A program made the position numbers and the translations under genes. From Pontibacter amylolyticus (lineage in GTDB: Bacteria > Bacteroidota > Bacteroidia > Cytophagales > Hymenobacteraceae): a stretch of 64,000 nt of DNA. Under the pieces are notes generated by a model. It was not told the origin of the DNA. It saw only the letters and a list, made by a program, of their open reading frames with translations, and did not search any database. Positions 27,488-35,706 of this stretch are shown in pieces; position 1 is the first letter of the stretch; each line of letters opens with the position of its first letter. Location of the stretch: positions 1-64,000 of the forward strand of contig NZ_BMFP01000005.1 of assembly GCF_014638845.1 (NCBI RefSeq). The letters run 5' to 3'.

Positions 27488-27513
27488 TAGTGTACTATGT
27501 AACTAATACACTA
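27488..27513 (+). promoter_or_regulatory. GntR (YtrA-type) operator candidate
   Basis: Perfect inverted repeat TAGTGTA-N12-TACACTA directly after the -7 box, covering the predicted start point. It closely resembles the YtrA operator I recall from Bacillus (AGTGTA...TACACT, spacer one base longer). The operon encodes a YtrA-type GntR repressor, so autorepression is likely. Confidence 0.8.
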
Positions 27514-27525
27514 AAACAAACACAA

Positions 27526-28383
27526 ATGATAGAGATCAAGAACCTCAGTTTCGGGTATAGCCGCAAGTCGCTGCTGTTCCGGAACCTGAACCTAACGCTG
27601 CAGGAGGGCCATATCTATGGGCTGCTGGGCAAGAACGGGGCGGGCAAGTCCACGCTGCTCAAAAACATGGTCGGGCTGGTTTCTCCCCTGGAGGGCAGCT
27701 GCCAGGTAAACGGCCTCGACTCGCGCAAACGGCTGCCGGCCATGCTCGGGGATCTCTATTTTATTCCGGAGGAAATTTACATGCCGTCGCTCACAGCCAG
27801 GCAGTTTGTGGCAAGCACCGCCCCTTTCTACCCCTTCTTCGATGAGGAGGCCTTTTACCGATACCTTTCCGAGTTTGAAGTGCCAGTGCACGCCGTGTTC
27901 AGCAAGATGTCCTTTGGGCAGCAGAAAAAGGCCATCATCGCCTTTGGCCTGGCCACCAATACCAGCGTGCTGATCATGGACGAGCCGACCAACGGCCTGG
28001 ACATTCCTTCTAAGGTACAGTTTCGCCGCATCATCGCCTCGGCCCTCACCGAGACCCGCTGCATCATCATCTCCACCCACCAGGTGCGCGATCTCGACAG
28101 CCTGATCGATACACTGGTGGTGGTGGTGCATGACCGGGAGATCGTGCTGAACGAGTCGCTTGATGCGATCGGCGAACGGCTCACCTTCACGACCATACCT
28201 GAATCCGAAGCCCACAGTGCCCTCTACACGGAGGACGCGCTACGTGGCAAGCAGGCCATCCTGCCGAACCTGATGGGCAACTACAGCAAAGTGGATATGG
28301 AGCTGCTTTTCAACGCCATCACCAGTGGCAACACATCTGTAACCGAAATCCTTCAAAGACCTCACTATGAACAATCACTTTAA
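27526..28383 (+). CDS. ABC transporter ATP-binding protein (YtrB-like)
   Basis: A 285-residue ABC ATPase. Walker A is GKNGAGKST (about 34-42), the signature KMSFGQQKKA is degenerate, and Walker B/D-loop is LIMDEPTNGLDIP. It is first in a five-gene operon with a permease, a YtrA-type GntR regulator and two small exported proteins, the usual layout of antibiotic- or envelope-stress-induced ABC systems. Start ATG at 27526 follows the operator; an earlier in-frame start would lie inside the operator. Confidence 0.9.
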   Translation: MIEIKNLSFGYSRKSLLFRNLNLTLQEGHIYGLLGKNGAGKSTLLKNMVGLVSPLEGSCQVNGLDSRKRLPAMLGDLYFIPEEIYMPSLTARQFVASTAPFYPFFDEEAFYRYLSEFEVPVHAVFSKMSFGQQKKAIIAFGLATNTSVLIMDEPTNGLDIPSKVQFRRIIASALTETRCIIISTHQVRDLDSLIDTLVVVVHDREIVLNESLDAIGERLTFTTIPESEAHSALYTEDALRGKQAILPNLMGNYSKVDMELLFNAITSGNTSVTEILQRPHYEQSL

Positions 28384-29143
28384 CCTGAGTCGCTTTGCGC
28401 TGCTGTTTCGCAAGCACACCGTGGAGCACTACAAGACCTACCTGATGTCGCTGGGTGTGCTGCTCGGCGCCATGTTCCTGATTATGGGGACCGCCAGTTA
28501 TATGGCTGTAAGCCCTATGCAAGCTACCGAGCAGTCCATCTTCTTCCTGTTCTTTCTGATGGGTGCAGGCATGGTGTTTTCGAGCACCGTGTTTGCGCAA
28601 TTGGGCGATAAAAAGAAGGCGATCGCTTTTCTGACCTTGCCGGCGTCGCAGTTCGAGAAGTACCTGGTCGGCTGGCTTTACTCCTTTCCGATCTACCTGC
28701 TGTTGTTTATACCTTCTTTTTACCTGATCGTCTACATTCTGCTCATCATAGACCCGCGTGTGGGGCCTGAACATGAAGTAATGAATATTCTCACTTCTGA
28801 GCCGCCGATGCACATATTACTGACTTTCTATGCGCTGTTCAATGCCCTGATGCTGGTGGGCTCGGCTTACTTTAACAAGCACCATTTTATCAAAACGGCT
28901 TTTGCGGGTTTTCTGGGCATTTTGCTGCTTTACAACCTGAACAAGCAGGTGGTGCAGGCCATGCTCGGTCGCGACCTGTCATCGGTAAGCCCTTTTTCAG
29001 CAGCCTATTTTATGGAGGGTGACAAGCGCTTTGATGTAGGCGCTTACGAAGGGAATGAGGCGCTTATGCTGTTGCTGCTGGTTGTGCTGGCGCTGGTAAG
29101 TTGGATCGTGGCCTATTTCAAAATAAAGGAAAAGCAAGTTTAG
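28367..29143 (+). CDS. ABC-2-like permease of the GntR-controlled operon
   Basis: A 258-residue protein with six predicted membrane helices (about 25-47, 60-80, 105-130, 150-170, 178-198, 230-252). Its start overlaps the ATPase gene by 17 bases, which points to translational coupling. It is the likely membrane half of the transporter. The substrate is unknown. Confidence 0.82.
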   Translation: MNNHFNLSRFALLFRKHTVEHYKTYLMSLGVLLGAMFLIMGTASYMAVSPMQATEQSIFFLFFLMGAGMVFSSTVFAQLGDKKKAIAFLTLPASQFEKYLVGWLYSFPIYLLLFIPSFYLIVYILLIIDPRVGPEHEVMNILTSEPPMHILLTFYALFNALMLVGSAYFNKHHFIKTAFAGFLGILLLYNLNKQVVQAMLGRDLSSVSPFSAAYFMEGDKRFDVGAYEGNEALMLLLLVVLALVSWIVAYFKIKEKQV

Positions 29144-29158
29144 CGGGGAGGAAACACT

Positions 29159-29551
29159 ATGGAATTTAAAGAAAACGAACCCATTTACCTGCAGATCGCG
29201 GCCCACGTGTGCGACCAGATCCTGCTGGGCAAGTGGGCAGCAGAAGACAAGATACCCTCGGTGCGGGATTTGGCGGTAAGCTTTCAGGTGAACCCCAATA
29301 CGGTGATGCGCACCTACGAGCAGCTGCAGCACCAAGAGGTGATCTACAACAAGCGCGGCATCGGCTTTTTTGTGACGCCGGATGCCGTCCGGAAAGTAAA
29401 GGCACAGCGCAAAGAGCGCTTTCTGCAGCAGGACCTGCCGGCGTTTTTCCGCAATATCTTTTTGCTGGAAATCGGCCTGGATGAGATTCAGCAGCGCTAC
29501 GAGGCTTTTAAAACAGAAAATTACGAATCAGAAATCGAGCAGAAACCATGA
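29159..29551 (+). CDS. GntR family transcriptional regulator, YtrA subfamily
   Basis: A 130-residue regulator. The winged helix-turn-helix occupies about 5-75 (PIYLQIAAHVCDQILLGKW, then VRDLAVSFQVNPNTVMRTYEQL). The short C-terminus lacks the ligand domains of other GntR proteins, as in the YtrA group. It lies third in the operon it probably represses through the inverted repeat at 27488-27513. Confidence 0.92.
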   Translation: MEFKENEPIYLQIAAHVCDQILLGKWAAEDKIPSVRDLAVSFQVNPNTVMRTYEQLQHQEVIYNKRGIGFFVTPDAVRKVKAQRKERFLQQDLPAFFRNIFLLEIGLDEIQQRYEAFKTENYESEIEQKP

Positions 29552-30291
29552 AAACCAGCAATAAACTCTTACTCTTCGCTTTAGTGGTGCTTTTGGGCGC
29601 ACTGGGCACTTACAACATCGCCCTGAAGGCGGAGTACAACACCAAATCTTACCTGGACCCTTACCGCAACTACGTCGCCCTGGATTTCAATGGCTTTGAG
29701 GAGATTGAGCTGAACTCAGGAGACATGCTCAGTGTGCTGATCGAGCCGGGCGATGAACATGCGGTGTACCTGTACGAAGGCAATGAAGAAACCGTGCAGA
29801 TAAGTCAGCAGGCCAATACGCTGCAGATTGACGTGACTACCCATGATAAGCAAAAAAGCCTACGTGGCTGGGGATACCCACAACTGATCATCAAAACTCC
29901 GATGCTGCACACCCTGCGCTCTAACGCAAAACATATCTACAATGGCGAACCGGTCATTCACACGAAGCGTCAGAACACGGCTAGTTGGCTGAATACAACC
30001 CTAAAAGGCTTTAAACAGGACAGTCTCAGGCTGGAACTTGACAATGGGGTGATGGTACAACTGCACGGAAGTCAGCTACAGCACCTGTACGCCGTGACAG
30101 GCACCAGCCCCGAAAGTGATCCCAAGTTGCTCATTCATCCGGACAATAAGATTGAGCAGGCAAACCTGGACATCCGCAACCGAAGTCATCTGGCCCTGCT
30201 CAACGTGGCTATACCAGGGCTGCAGTACACGCTATCTGAGCAGGCACAGGTGGAGCTTTCCGGTGAAGCGCTGGCCATCCTCCGCAAATAA
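29548..30291 (+). CDS. Hypothetical exported protein of the GntR/ABC operon
   Basis: A 247-residue protein with an N-terminal membrane anchor or signal (about 7-26) and a beta-rich remainder with repeated N-L/D-I ladder patterns like an adhesin-type or DUF2807-like beta helix. No catalytic motif is seen. Its ATG overlaps the GntR stop by four bases (ATGA), so it is translationally coupled. Function unknown. Confidence 0.75.
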   Translation: MKTSNKLLLFALVVLLGALGTYNIALKAEYNTKSYLDPYRNYVALDFNGFEEIELNSGDMLSVLIEPGDEHAVYLYEGNEETVQISQQANTLQIDVTTHDKQKSLRGWGYPQLIIKTPMLHTLRSNAKHIYNGEPVIHTKRQNTASWLNTTLKGFKQDSLRLELDNGVMVQLHGSQLQHLYAVTGTSPESDPKLLIHPDNKIEQANLDIRNRSHLALLNVAIPGLQYTLSEQAQVELSGEALAILRK

Positions 30292-30304
30292 AACCTGCAG
30301 CGCT

Positions 30305-30580
30305 ATGAAAAAAACAGGACTGATCTTGTTCGGGGGCTTGCTCCTTATAAGTCATTCGCATTGGAGCAGCAGTAGGGTTACGAAGCAAAACACATGTGCT
30401 GCTGTCTCCCAATCCTACACTGCTTGCCCTATGACGAGCGAAGTTTCCTACGGTGCAGTTTCTGACGCCTCCGCGGAACCGACAATACTATCAGAACCAG
30501 CGGTGGAACAGGGAACTGCGCTTTCGGGCAGGTTGCTGCAACTGGCCGGTGCTTTTGCAGAACTGGTGATGGTGATTTGA
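30305..30580 (+). CDS. Small exported Ser/Ala-rich protein, last in the operon
   Basis: A 91-residue protein starting MKKTGLILFGGLLLISHSH, a signal-like N-terminus, followed by a Ser/Thr/Ala-rich chain with two Cys. Not recognised. It follows the previous gene by 13 bases and precedes a strong terminator, so it belongs to the operon. It might be a small envelope accessory of the exporter. Confidence 0.55.
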   Translation: MKKTGLILFGGLLLISHSHWSSSRVTKQNTCAAVSQSYTACPMTSEVSYGAVSDASAEPTILSEPAVEQGTALSGRLLQLAGAFAELVMVI

Positions 30581-30606
30581 TTTCATCAGCTTACTGCATG
30601 CAAAGT

Positions 30607-30635
30607 AAGGCCCGGGCAATTTAGCCCGGGCCTTT
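30607..30635. terminator. Terminator closing the ABC/GntR operon
   Basis: Stem AAGGCCCGGGC / GCCCGGGCCTT with a 6-base loop and a T-run, lying between convergent genes. Confidence 0.93.
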
Positions 30636-30651
30636 TGCTTTGCTGGATCAT

Positions 30652-31326
30652 TTACAAGGTATAGCTCAGGCCCATTGAATAGGAAAGGAAGTGCATGTCC
30701 TGATTGACAGTGGTGCTGGCACCCTTTGCATCCTGGATATCGAATTCGGGGCGGGTGCGCAACACCCCTATCTCGAATGATAGCAGGAAGCGGCCGTCCT
30801 GTACGCCAAAGCCACTGGCAATACCATAAACAGGTGCCAACGCAGTGTCGGAGCTTCTCCGGACCGGGCCGAATCTGGTTTCTACCAAAACCTCAGGAGC
30901 TTGGTTATAGGACACGCCCAGCGAGCCTTTGAGGTAGCCAAACAGGATGTTAGGAGTGCTTTGCAGGTATACATCGCCCAGCAGGTGGGCACTTCTCCAG
31001 CCGCTTGCCTCTTTGCGCAGCACTAGGCCATCGTCTGGCCCGGCAAAAGTCTCTATATCGAAACGGTGGCTGCGGAAGCCGGTGGTGGCCCCAATGGCCA
31101 GGTATGGCTTCAGGTCGGTGCGGTAGTTGAGTTGCCAGTTTGCGCCTGTCCGGGCAAGGGGCGGGTAATCATCTTCAAAACGGTCTCTTTTGAAATCTCC
31201 GATGGGGGCGGCAGTGCCTACGCTGAACCCGATTCGGTGAACGCGTTGCGCCTCGGCTGGGGCAGACAGGCAAAAAAGAAGCGCCAAGACAGACAGGAAA
31301 CGGATGAGCGGTCGAAGCATAGGCAT
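30652..31326 (-). CDS. Outer membrane beta-barrel protein
   Basis: A 224-residue exported protein: signal peptide MPMLRPLIRFLSVLALLFCL with cleavage near SAPAEAQ, then alternating strands typical of an eight-stranded OmpX/OmpA-like barrel, ending in HFLSYSMGLSYTL. The start at 31326 (or 31320) is preferred over a longer in-frame start because the signal peptide begins there. No function beyond an outer membrane location can be read. Confidence 0.72.
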   Translation of the reverse strand: MPMLRPLIRFLSVLALLFCLSAPAEAQRVHRIGFSVGTAAPIGDFKRDRFEDDYPPLARTGANWQLNYRTDLKPYLAIGATTGFRSHRFDIETFAGPDDGLVLRKEASGWRSAHLLGDVYLQSTPNILFGYLKGSLGVSYNQAPEVLVETRFGPVRRSSDTALAPVYGIASGFGVQDGRFLLSFEIGVLRTRPEFDIQDAKGASTTVNQDMHFLSYSMGLSYTL

Positions 31327-31364
31327 GGACGGTTTAGACAAGTATAGCAACAGGTATAGGCGCT

Positions 31365-31799
31365 CTATCTGATCAGAAAGTCGTGTGTGTAGGTCGTGTC
31401 GCGTCTCAATTCGTCCCAATACAAGGTATAAGTTTGGCAATCTGACTGGTCGCAGTTTCTCACTTGCGGCGTTATCGCTATCTCGCCATCCTGCATCTCG
31501 TCATCGCGCAGCAGGAAACGCAGGGTATAGCTTCCGGTAACGTCGGTGTAAGTCACCGCTTTTTTCCGCACTGTGCCGCCCAGGCCTTCCTTGAAATGCC
31601 TTCGGTTATCCCAAATGGCCAACACTTGCACGCCCTGTAGAGGCTGCTGATTACCTGCCTGCAACACCCGCCCGCTCACCTCCGTGCAAGAGCCGGGACA
31701 GTATTTGCTGATGTAATCATCCTCCTCCTTTATGCAGCCAGTTAGCAGCAGCGCTGTCAGGATTCCTGATCCGCACCAGGTTTTGAGCCTTGTTATCAT
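31365..31799 (-). CDS. Lipoprotein with carboxypeptidase-regulatory-like domain
   Basis: A 144-residue lipoprotein. Lipobox LLTGC (Cys22) is followed by one CarboxypepD_reg-like beta-sandwich (about 38-140) with GRVLQAGNQQPLQGVQVLAI and TYTDVTGSYTLRF. Several Cys residues lie outside the lipobox. It probably binds or scaffolds at the outer membrane. The barrel gene follows it by 38 bases on the same strand. Confidence 0.75.
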   Translation of the reverse strand: MITRLKTWCGSGILTALLLTGCIKEEDDYISKYCPGSCTEVSGRVLQAGNQQPLQGVQVLAIWDNRRHFKEGLGGTVRKKAVTYTDVTGSYTLRFLLRDDEMQDGEIAITPQVRNCDQSDCQTYTLYWDELRRDTTYTHDFLIR

Positions 31800-31855
31800 A
31801 GCATAACGGGATTACAAAACAAGATAACAAAAAATTGCTATACTTCAGCAAGCTG

Positions 31856-32311
31856 CTATACCTGCTTCACCATCTTGATATGGTCGATGCCATCCTCGTC
31901 GTACACCTCGCTGGACTGCTCAAAGCCGAAACGCTCGTAAAACTTTTTGGCATACAGCTGTGCTCCGATTCGTATCGGTGCTTTTCCAAATAGGCGGTAG
32001 CATTCCCCTATTGAAAACTGGACAAGCTCCTTTCCTACCCCCGTGCCGCGCACCAGCTGGCTCGTCACGATCCGCCCGATCGACATCATGTCCGGGTAGG
32101 CTATACCTATCGGCACCAGTCTGGCGGTGGCTACCAACACCTTGTTTTCGTTGTAAAACAGCACATGAAGGCACAGTTGGTCCCTGTCGTCCATGTCGGG
32201 GAACACACAGTTTTGCTCCACTACGAACACCTCGCTCCGGAGTCGCAGCATGTCGTAGAGCTCGTCGGGAGTCAGGTTGTGAAAGGCTTTGCAGATTTTG
32301 GTCAGGGCCAT
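31856..32311 (-). CDS. elaA: GNAT acetyltransferase, ElaA family
   Basis: A 151-residue ElaA-type N-acetyltransferase. It has the MLRLRSEVFVVEQNC opening, ARLVP, IGRIVTSQLVRGTGVGKELV (acetyl-CoA loop) and FYERFGFEQ. Start 32311 (MALTKICKAF) gives the usual family length. It ends CAG GTA TAG, one of five genes using the dispersed word as stop. The substrate is unknown. Confidence 0.88.
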   Translation of the reverse strand: MALTKICKAFHNLTPDELYDMLRLRSEVFVVEQNCVFPDMDDRDQLCLHVLFYNENKVLVATARLVPIGIAYPDMMSIGRIVTSQLVRGTGVGKELVQFSIGECYRLFGKAPIRIGAQLYAKKFYERFGFEQSSEVYDEDGIDHIKMVKQV

Positions 32312-32349
32312 GGAGGTATGAGCTGGTGAGATTGGCTTATTGTTAGGCA

Positions 32350-32386
32350 CAAAGATACGGCAGCCAGTCATTTATACCTATATTTG
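32350..32386. promoter_or_regulatory. Divergent -7 boxes between elaA and the 66-residue gene
   Basis: TATCTTTG on the minus strand (32350-32357) faces elaA and TATATTTG on the plus strand (32379-32386) faces the small membrane protein gene. Both match TAnnTTTG; neither has a clear -33 TTTG. Confidence 0.5.
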
Positions 32387-32416
32387 CACCATCCTCACCA
32401 AAATTAAGGAGTACCC

Positions 32417-32617
32417 ATGGCTAGTGACATTTTCGAAATCCTTTTCAACATCATTCCCCTGGCGCTCTTCCTATACCTGTCCCTCACGCTCATGGGCGTC
32501 ATCAAGTTCAACCAGCACACCGCTTTCCTCGCCAACGCCTCCCCGATCACGAAGTTTGCCGTTTACGGCGGCACCGTCGCTTTTGCTATTATGGCTTTCG
32601 CTGATCTGGCAAAATAG
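32417..32617 (+). CDS. Small conserved-looking membrane protein
   Basis: A 66-residue protein with two hydrophobic helices (about 5-27 and 42-62). It is preceded by GGAG eleven bases upstream of the ATG and by a -7 box. The Asn/Ala-rich loop between the helices is the only polar part. I do not recognise a family. Confidence 0.68.
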   Translation: MASDIFEILFNIIPLALFLYLSLTLMGVIKFNQHTAFLANASPITKFAVYGGTVAFAIMAFADLAK

Positions 32618-32786
32618 GCTGACATCCAATTAAATCATATTTAAAGAATAAATAGGTAAATCTTATATAACAATTATAAGATAGAATCGTATTTATAGGC
32701 ACACTCTATTCAATGCCTCTCACCTTTGGCATTGTGCGCACCTGACTGTCTCATATCATTTTACAACTCGTACAATACTATCTTTC

Positions 32787-33620
32787 ATGAAGATTTTAAA
32801 CAGCTTAAGATTCACCTTCATCTTGATTTTATGCGCTACCCTTACAAACTGTGACGACGACGACCCAGTAGTGTGCAACACCATCGCCGTACATGATGGC
32901 AATGACCAAGGCGGAGTTATTGGCCAAGCACTCTCGAAAGACCTCCAAGTAAAGGTGACAAACACCGATGGGAAGCCTTTGCCTAACACGACAGTTCGTT
33001 GGGAAGTAGTAGAGGGTGGCGGATCCCTTTCAGTTTCTAATTCTAAAACCAATGAAGAAGGCATAGCTTCCTCTAGCTGGACCTTTGGCCAAAGTAATGG
33101 ACGTGTGCGTGCTACCTTAGAAAACTCATCCCAATGCAAATCAAGTTCAACTGAATTTAAAGCCGAGCCCATATCGCTTACTTTAAATTCTAGCAGCACA
33201 CATATAGATCCCATTGGGGTGAAAAGTCAGGAAAATTGCTTTGAATTCAATTATGTGATTGGTGTAACCACAAATACTGACTTGAGTCATTACTTTATTG
33301 ATATTGAAGGCGAGTATAAATACGAGACACGACCAAGCTCTGAATTCTACTATGCCACGGGTACAGTAAGCGCAGATAGAAAATCTGTAACTTTCATGGA
33401 TTGTTACATATTTGGAGATGAAAATTACATTGACGACTGGTTTACTATAAGCCTTTACAATTATAGTGACATCGAGGACGGGGAGCCGCGCGAGAATGCG
33501 AAACCAGTCATTACTTCTAATCGAATCGGTCCTTTCAGAACTAACCGACCACCTAACTCACCAAGGCTCGCTAACGGCTCAGACCGCCCTGTTGTTTCTG
33601 CCCGTTTAGGCAGACGCTAA
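32787..33620 (+). CDS. Lipoprotein with bacterial Ig-like (Big-1) domain
   Basis: A 277-residue lipoprotein. The signal ends in LTNC (Cys22) and is followed by an acidic DDDD run, typical of surface lipoproteins of this phylum. A Big-1-like domain spans about 38-125 (LQVKVTNTDGKPLPNTTVRWEVVEGGGSLS). The remaining beta-rich part (130-250) is unassigned. The base composition of its coding region is more AT-rich than its neighbours, and the word GGTATA is absent. Likely surface-exposed, role unknown. Confidence 0.75.
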   Translation: MKILNSLRFTFILILCATLTNCDDDDPVVCNTIAVHDGNDQGGVIGQALSKDLQVKVTNTDGKPLPNTTVRWEVVEGGGSLSVSNSKTNEEGIASSSWTFGQSNGRVRATLENSSQCKSSSTEFKAEPISLTLNSSSTHIDPIGVKSQENCFEFNYVIGVTTNTDLSHYFIDIEGEYKYETRPSSEFYYATGTVSADRKSVTFMDCYIFGDENYIDDWFTISLYNYSDIEDGEPRENAKPVITSNRIGPFRTNRPPNSPRLANGSDRPVVSARLGRR

Positions 33621-33743
33621 CCGGTACATACGGATACTTCTCACAGGTACCCGCTGTTTCGCAACGGGTAATCTGCTTCATGAATCCCTTTCCATCCCTT
33701 GACTTGACATTATATTCTACCTATTGTGCGGTAAAGGCAACAA

Positions 33744-33776
33744 AAAAGGCCTGTCCTTTTACAGAACAGGCCTTTT
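33744..33776. terminator. Terminator between the Ig-like lipoprotein gene and purF
   Basis: Perfect stem AAAAGGCCTGT / ACAGGCCTTTT with an 11-base loop, between convergent genes. Confidence 0.92.
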
Positions 33777-33796
33777 GAAAGGAAATTGAATCTTTA

Positions 33797-35689
33797 TTAA
33801 TAGGCGCGAACGGCCTTGTTTTCCACGAAGTTCATAAAGGCGCGGTTCACGACACGAGTACCGCCCGGCGTCGGGTAGTTACCGGTAAAGTACCAGTCGC
33901 CACTGTGGTTCGGGCAGGCCAGGTGCAGGTCTTCGATGCGTTGGTAGATCACCTGTACTTCAGCATTCACCTCCGGCGCTTTCACAATCTCAGACACTTT
34001 AACGGAAATTTCGTCATGCGTAAACAAGTCGAAGAGCTCTTTCACGTAGTTGGTTTCCATGATAGCCGGCGTACCTTGCACAGCTTGTATCTTGTCGTAT
34101 ACCTCGTCCACTTTGTAGTACAAGCCACGGTCTTTCAGCAGAGCCAGCATGGCACGGAAGGCCACAAACTCCTTTAAGCGAGACATGTCAATGCCGTAGC
34201 AGTCCGGGTAGCGGATCTGCGGAGCGCAGGATACGATGATGATCTTCTTCGGCTCCAGCTTGTCGAGCATGCGGATGATGCTTTTCTCGAGCGTCGTGCC
34301 GCGCACAATGGAGTCGTCGAGTACTACCAGGGTATCTATGCCTTTTTTCACCACCTCATAAGTCGTGTCGTACACGTGCGTTACCAGGTCGTCGCGGCTA
34401 TCGTTATCGGTGATGAAGGTACGCAACTTCACGTCTTTGATCACCAGTTTCTCAGCACGCGGTTTAAACTGCAGAATCTCGTCGAGCTGTTCTTCGTTCA
34501 GCTCCTGGTTCAGGATAGCCTGCTTGCGGTAGCCGCGCAGGTAGTCTTCGATGCCTTTCATCATACCCAGCCACGATGACTCCGCCGTGTTCGGGATATA
34601 GGAGAAGACCGTGTTTTTCAGGTCGTAGTCGATGGCCTCCAGAATCTGCGGGCACAGGCGGCGGCCCATGTTCTTGCGCTCTTCATAGATCTCCGGGTCG
34701 TTGCCTCTGGAGAAGTAAATGCGCTCAAAGCTGCAGGACTTTTTCTCGAGCTGCGGCATGATCTCTTTCAGATCGGCATTGCCAGCCTTATCCACGATCA
34801 GGGCATGGCCCGGCGTGATTTCCTGGATCTCGCTGTACTCAATGTCGAAAGCCGTTTTAATGGCTGGCTTCTCTGATGCAATCACCACCACCTCGTCGTC
34901 CATGTAATAGTAGGCCGGGCGAATCCCGTTTGGGTCGCGCACCACAAAAGAGGCACCATAACCCGTCAGACCTGCCATGGCATAGCCGCCGTCAAAGTCC
35001 TTACAGGCGCGCTTAAGCACACGCTGCAGACTCAGGTTATCTTCGATCAGGGAGGTGATTTCTTTGTTTGTATACTCGTCTTTGTAAGACTCGAACAGCA
35101 TCTGGTTTTCCTCATCCAGGAAGTGCCCGATCTTTTCGAGCACTGTAATGGTATCAGTCTTTTGCTTTGGATGCTGGCCCAACTCGATCAGCTTCTGGAA
35201 CTGCTCATCCACGTTGGTCATGTTGAAGTTACCAGCCACGGCCAGGCTGCGGCTGCGCCAGTTGTTCTCGCGCACCATCGGGTGGCAGTTGTCTATACTG
35301 TTGACGCCGTGCGTACCGTAGCGCAGGTGGCCCAGGTATACATCGCCCAGAAAAGGCAGGTTCTCCCAAACCCAATTCGTATTCAGGGCTTTCTCAGGCT
35401 GATCTTCCTTCAGCTTTTTAAACTCCTTGCCGATCTTCCCGAAAATGCTGTCGATGGCGCGGGTCTTCACAGAACGGAAGCGGTTAATGTACTCCATACC
35501 AGGACCAGCATCTATCTTGATACTGGCTACCCCTGCCCCGTCCTGGCCGCGGTTGTGCTGCTTTTGCATCAGCAGGTATAGTTTGTTGACACCGTACATC
35601 GGAGTGCCATACTTTTCAACGTAATACTCGATTGGTTTTCGGAGCCTGATCAGGGCTATTCCGCACTCGTGCTTAATTGAATCGCTCAT
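33797..35689 (-). CDS. purF: Amidophosphoribosyltransferase, long Bacteroidota form
   Basis: A 630-residue PurF-type enzyme that transfers glutamine-derived ammonia to PRPP, the first step of purine synthesis. The N-terminal class II glutaminase has its likely nucleophile Cys at position 9 (HECGIA) and not at position 2, and includes QKQHNRGQDGAGVAS. The phosphoribosyltransferase part has VVLDDSIVRGTT, the PRPP loop. About 130 residues longer than E. coli PurF, as is usual for this phylum. No other pur gene is adjacent. Confidence 0.9.
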   Translation of the reverse strand: MSDSIKHECGIALIRLRKPIEYYVEKYGTPMYGVNKLYLLMQKQHNRGQDGAGVASIKIDAGPGMEYINRFRSVKTRAIDSIFGKIGKEFKKLKEDQPEKALNTNWVWENLPFLGDVYLGHLRYGTHGVNSIDNCHPMVRENNWRSRSLAVAGNFNMTNVDEQFQKLIELGQHPKQKTDTITVLEKIGHFLDEENQMLFESYKDEYTNKEITSLIEDNLSLQRVLKRACKDFDGGYAMAGLTGYGASFVVRDPNGIRPAYYYMDDEVVVIASEKPAIKTAFDIEYSEIQEITPGHALIVDKAGNADLKEIMPQLEKKSCSFERIYFSRGNDPEIYEERKNMGRRLCPQILEAIDYDLKNTVFSYIPNTAESSWLGMMKGIEDYLRGYRKQAILNQELNEEQLDEILQFKPRAEKLVIKDVKLRTFITDNDSRDDLVTHVYDTTYEVVKKGIDTLVVLDDSIVRGTTLEKSIIRMLDKLEPKKIIIVSCAPQIRYPDCYGIDMSRLKEFVAFRAMLALLKDRGLYYKVDEVYDKIQAVQGTPAIMETNYVKELFDLFTHDEISVKVSEIVKAPEVNAEVQVIYQRIEDLHLACPNHSGDWYFTGNYPTPGGTRVVNRAFMNFVENKAVRAY

Positions 35690-35706
35690 AGGGGTTGTAA
35701 AAGTAT

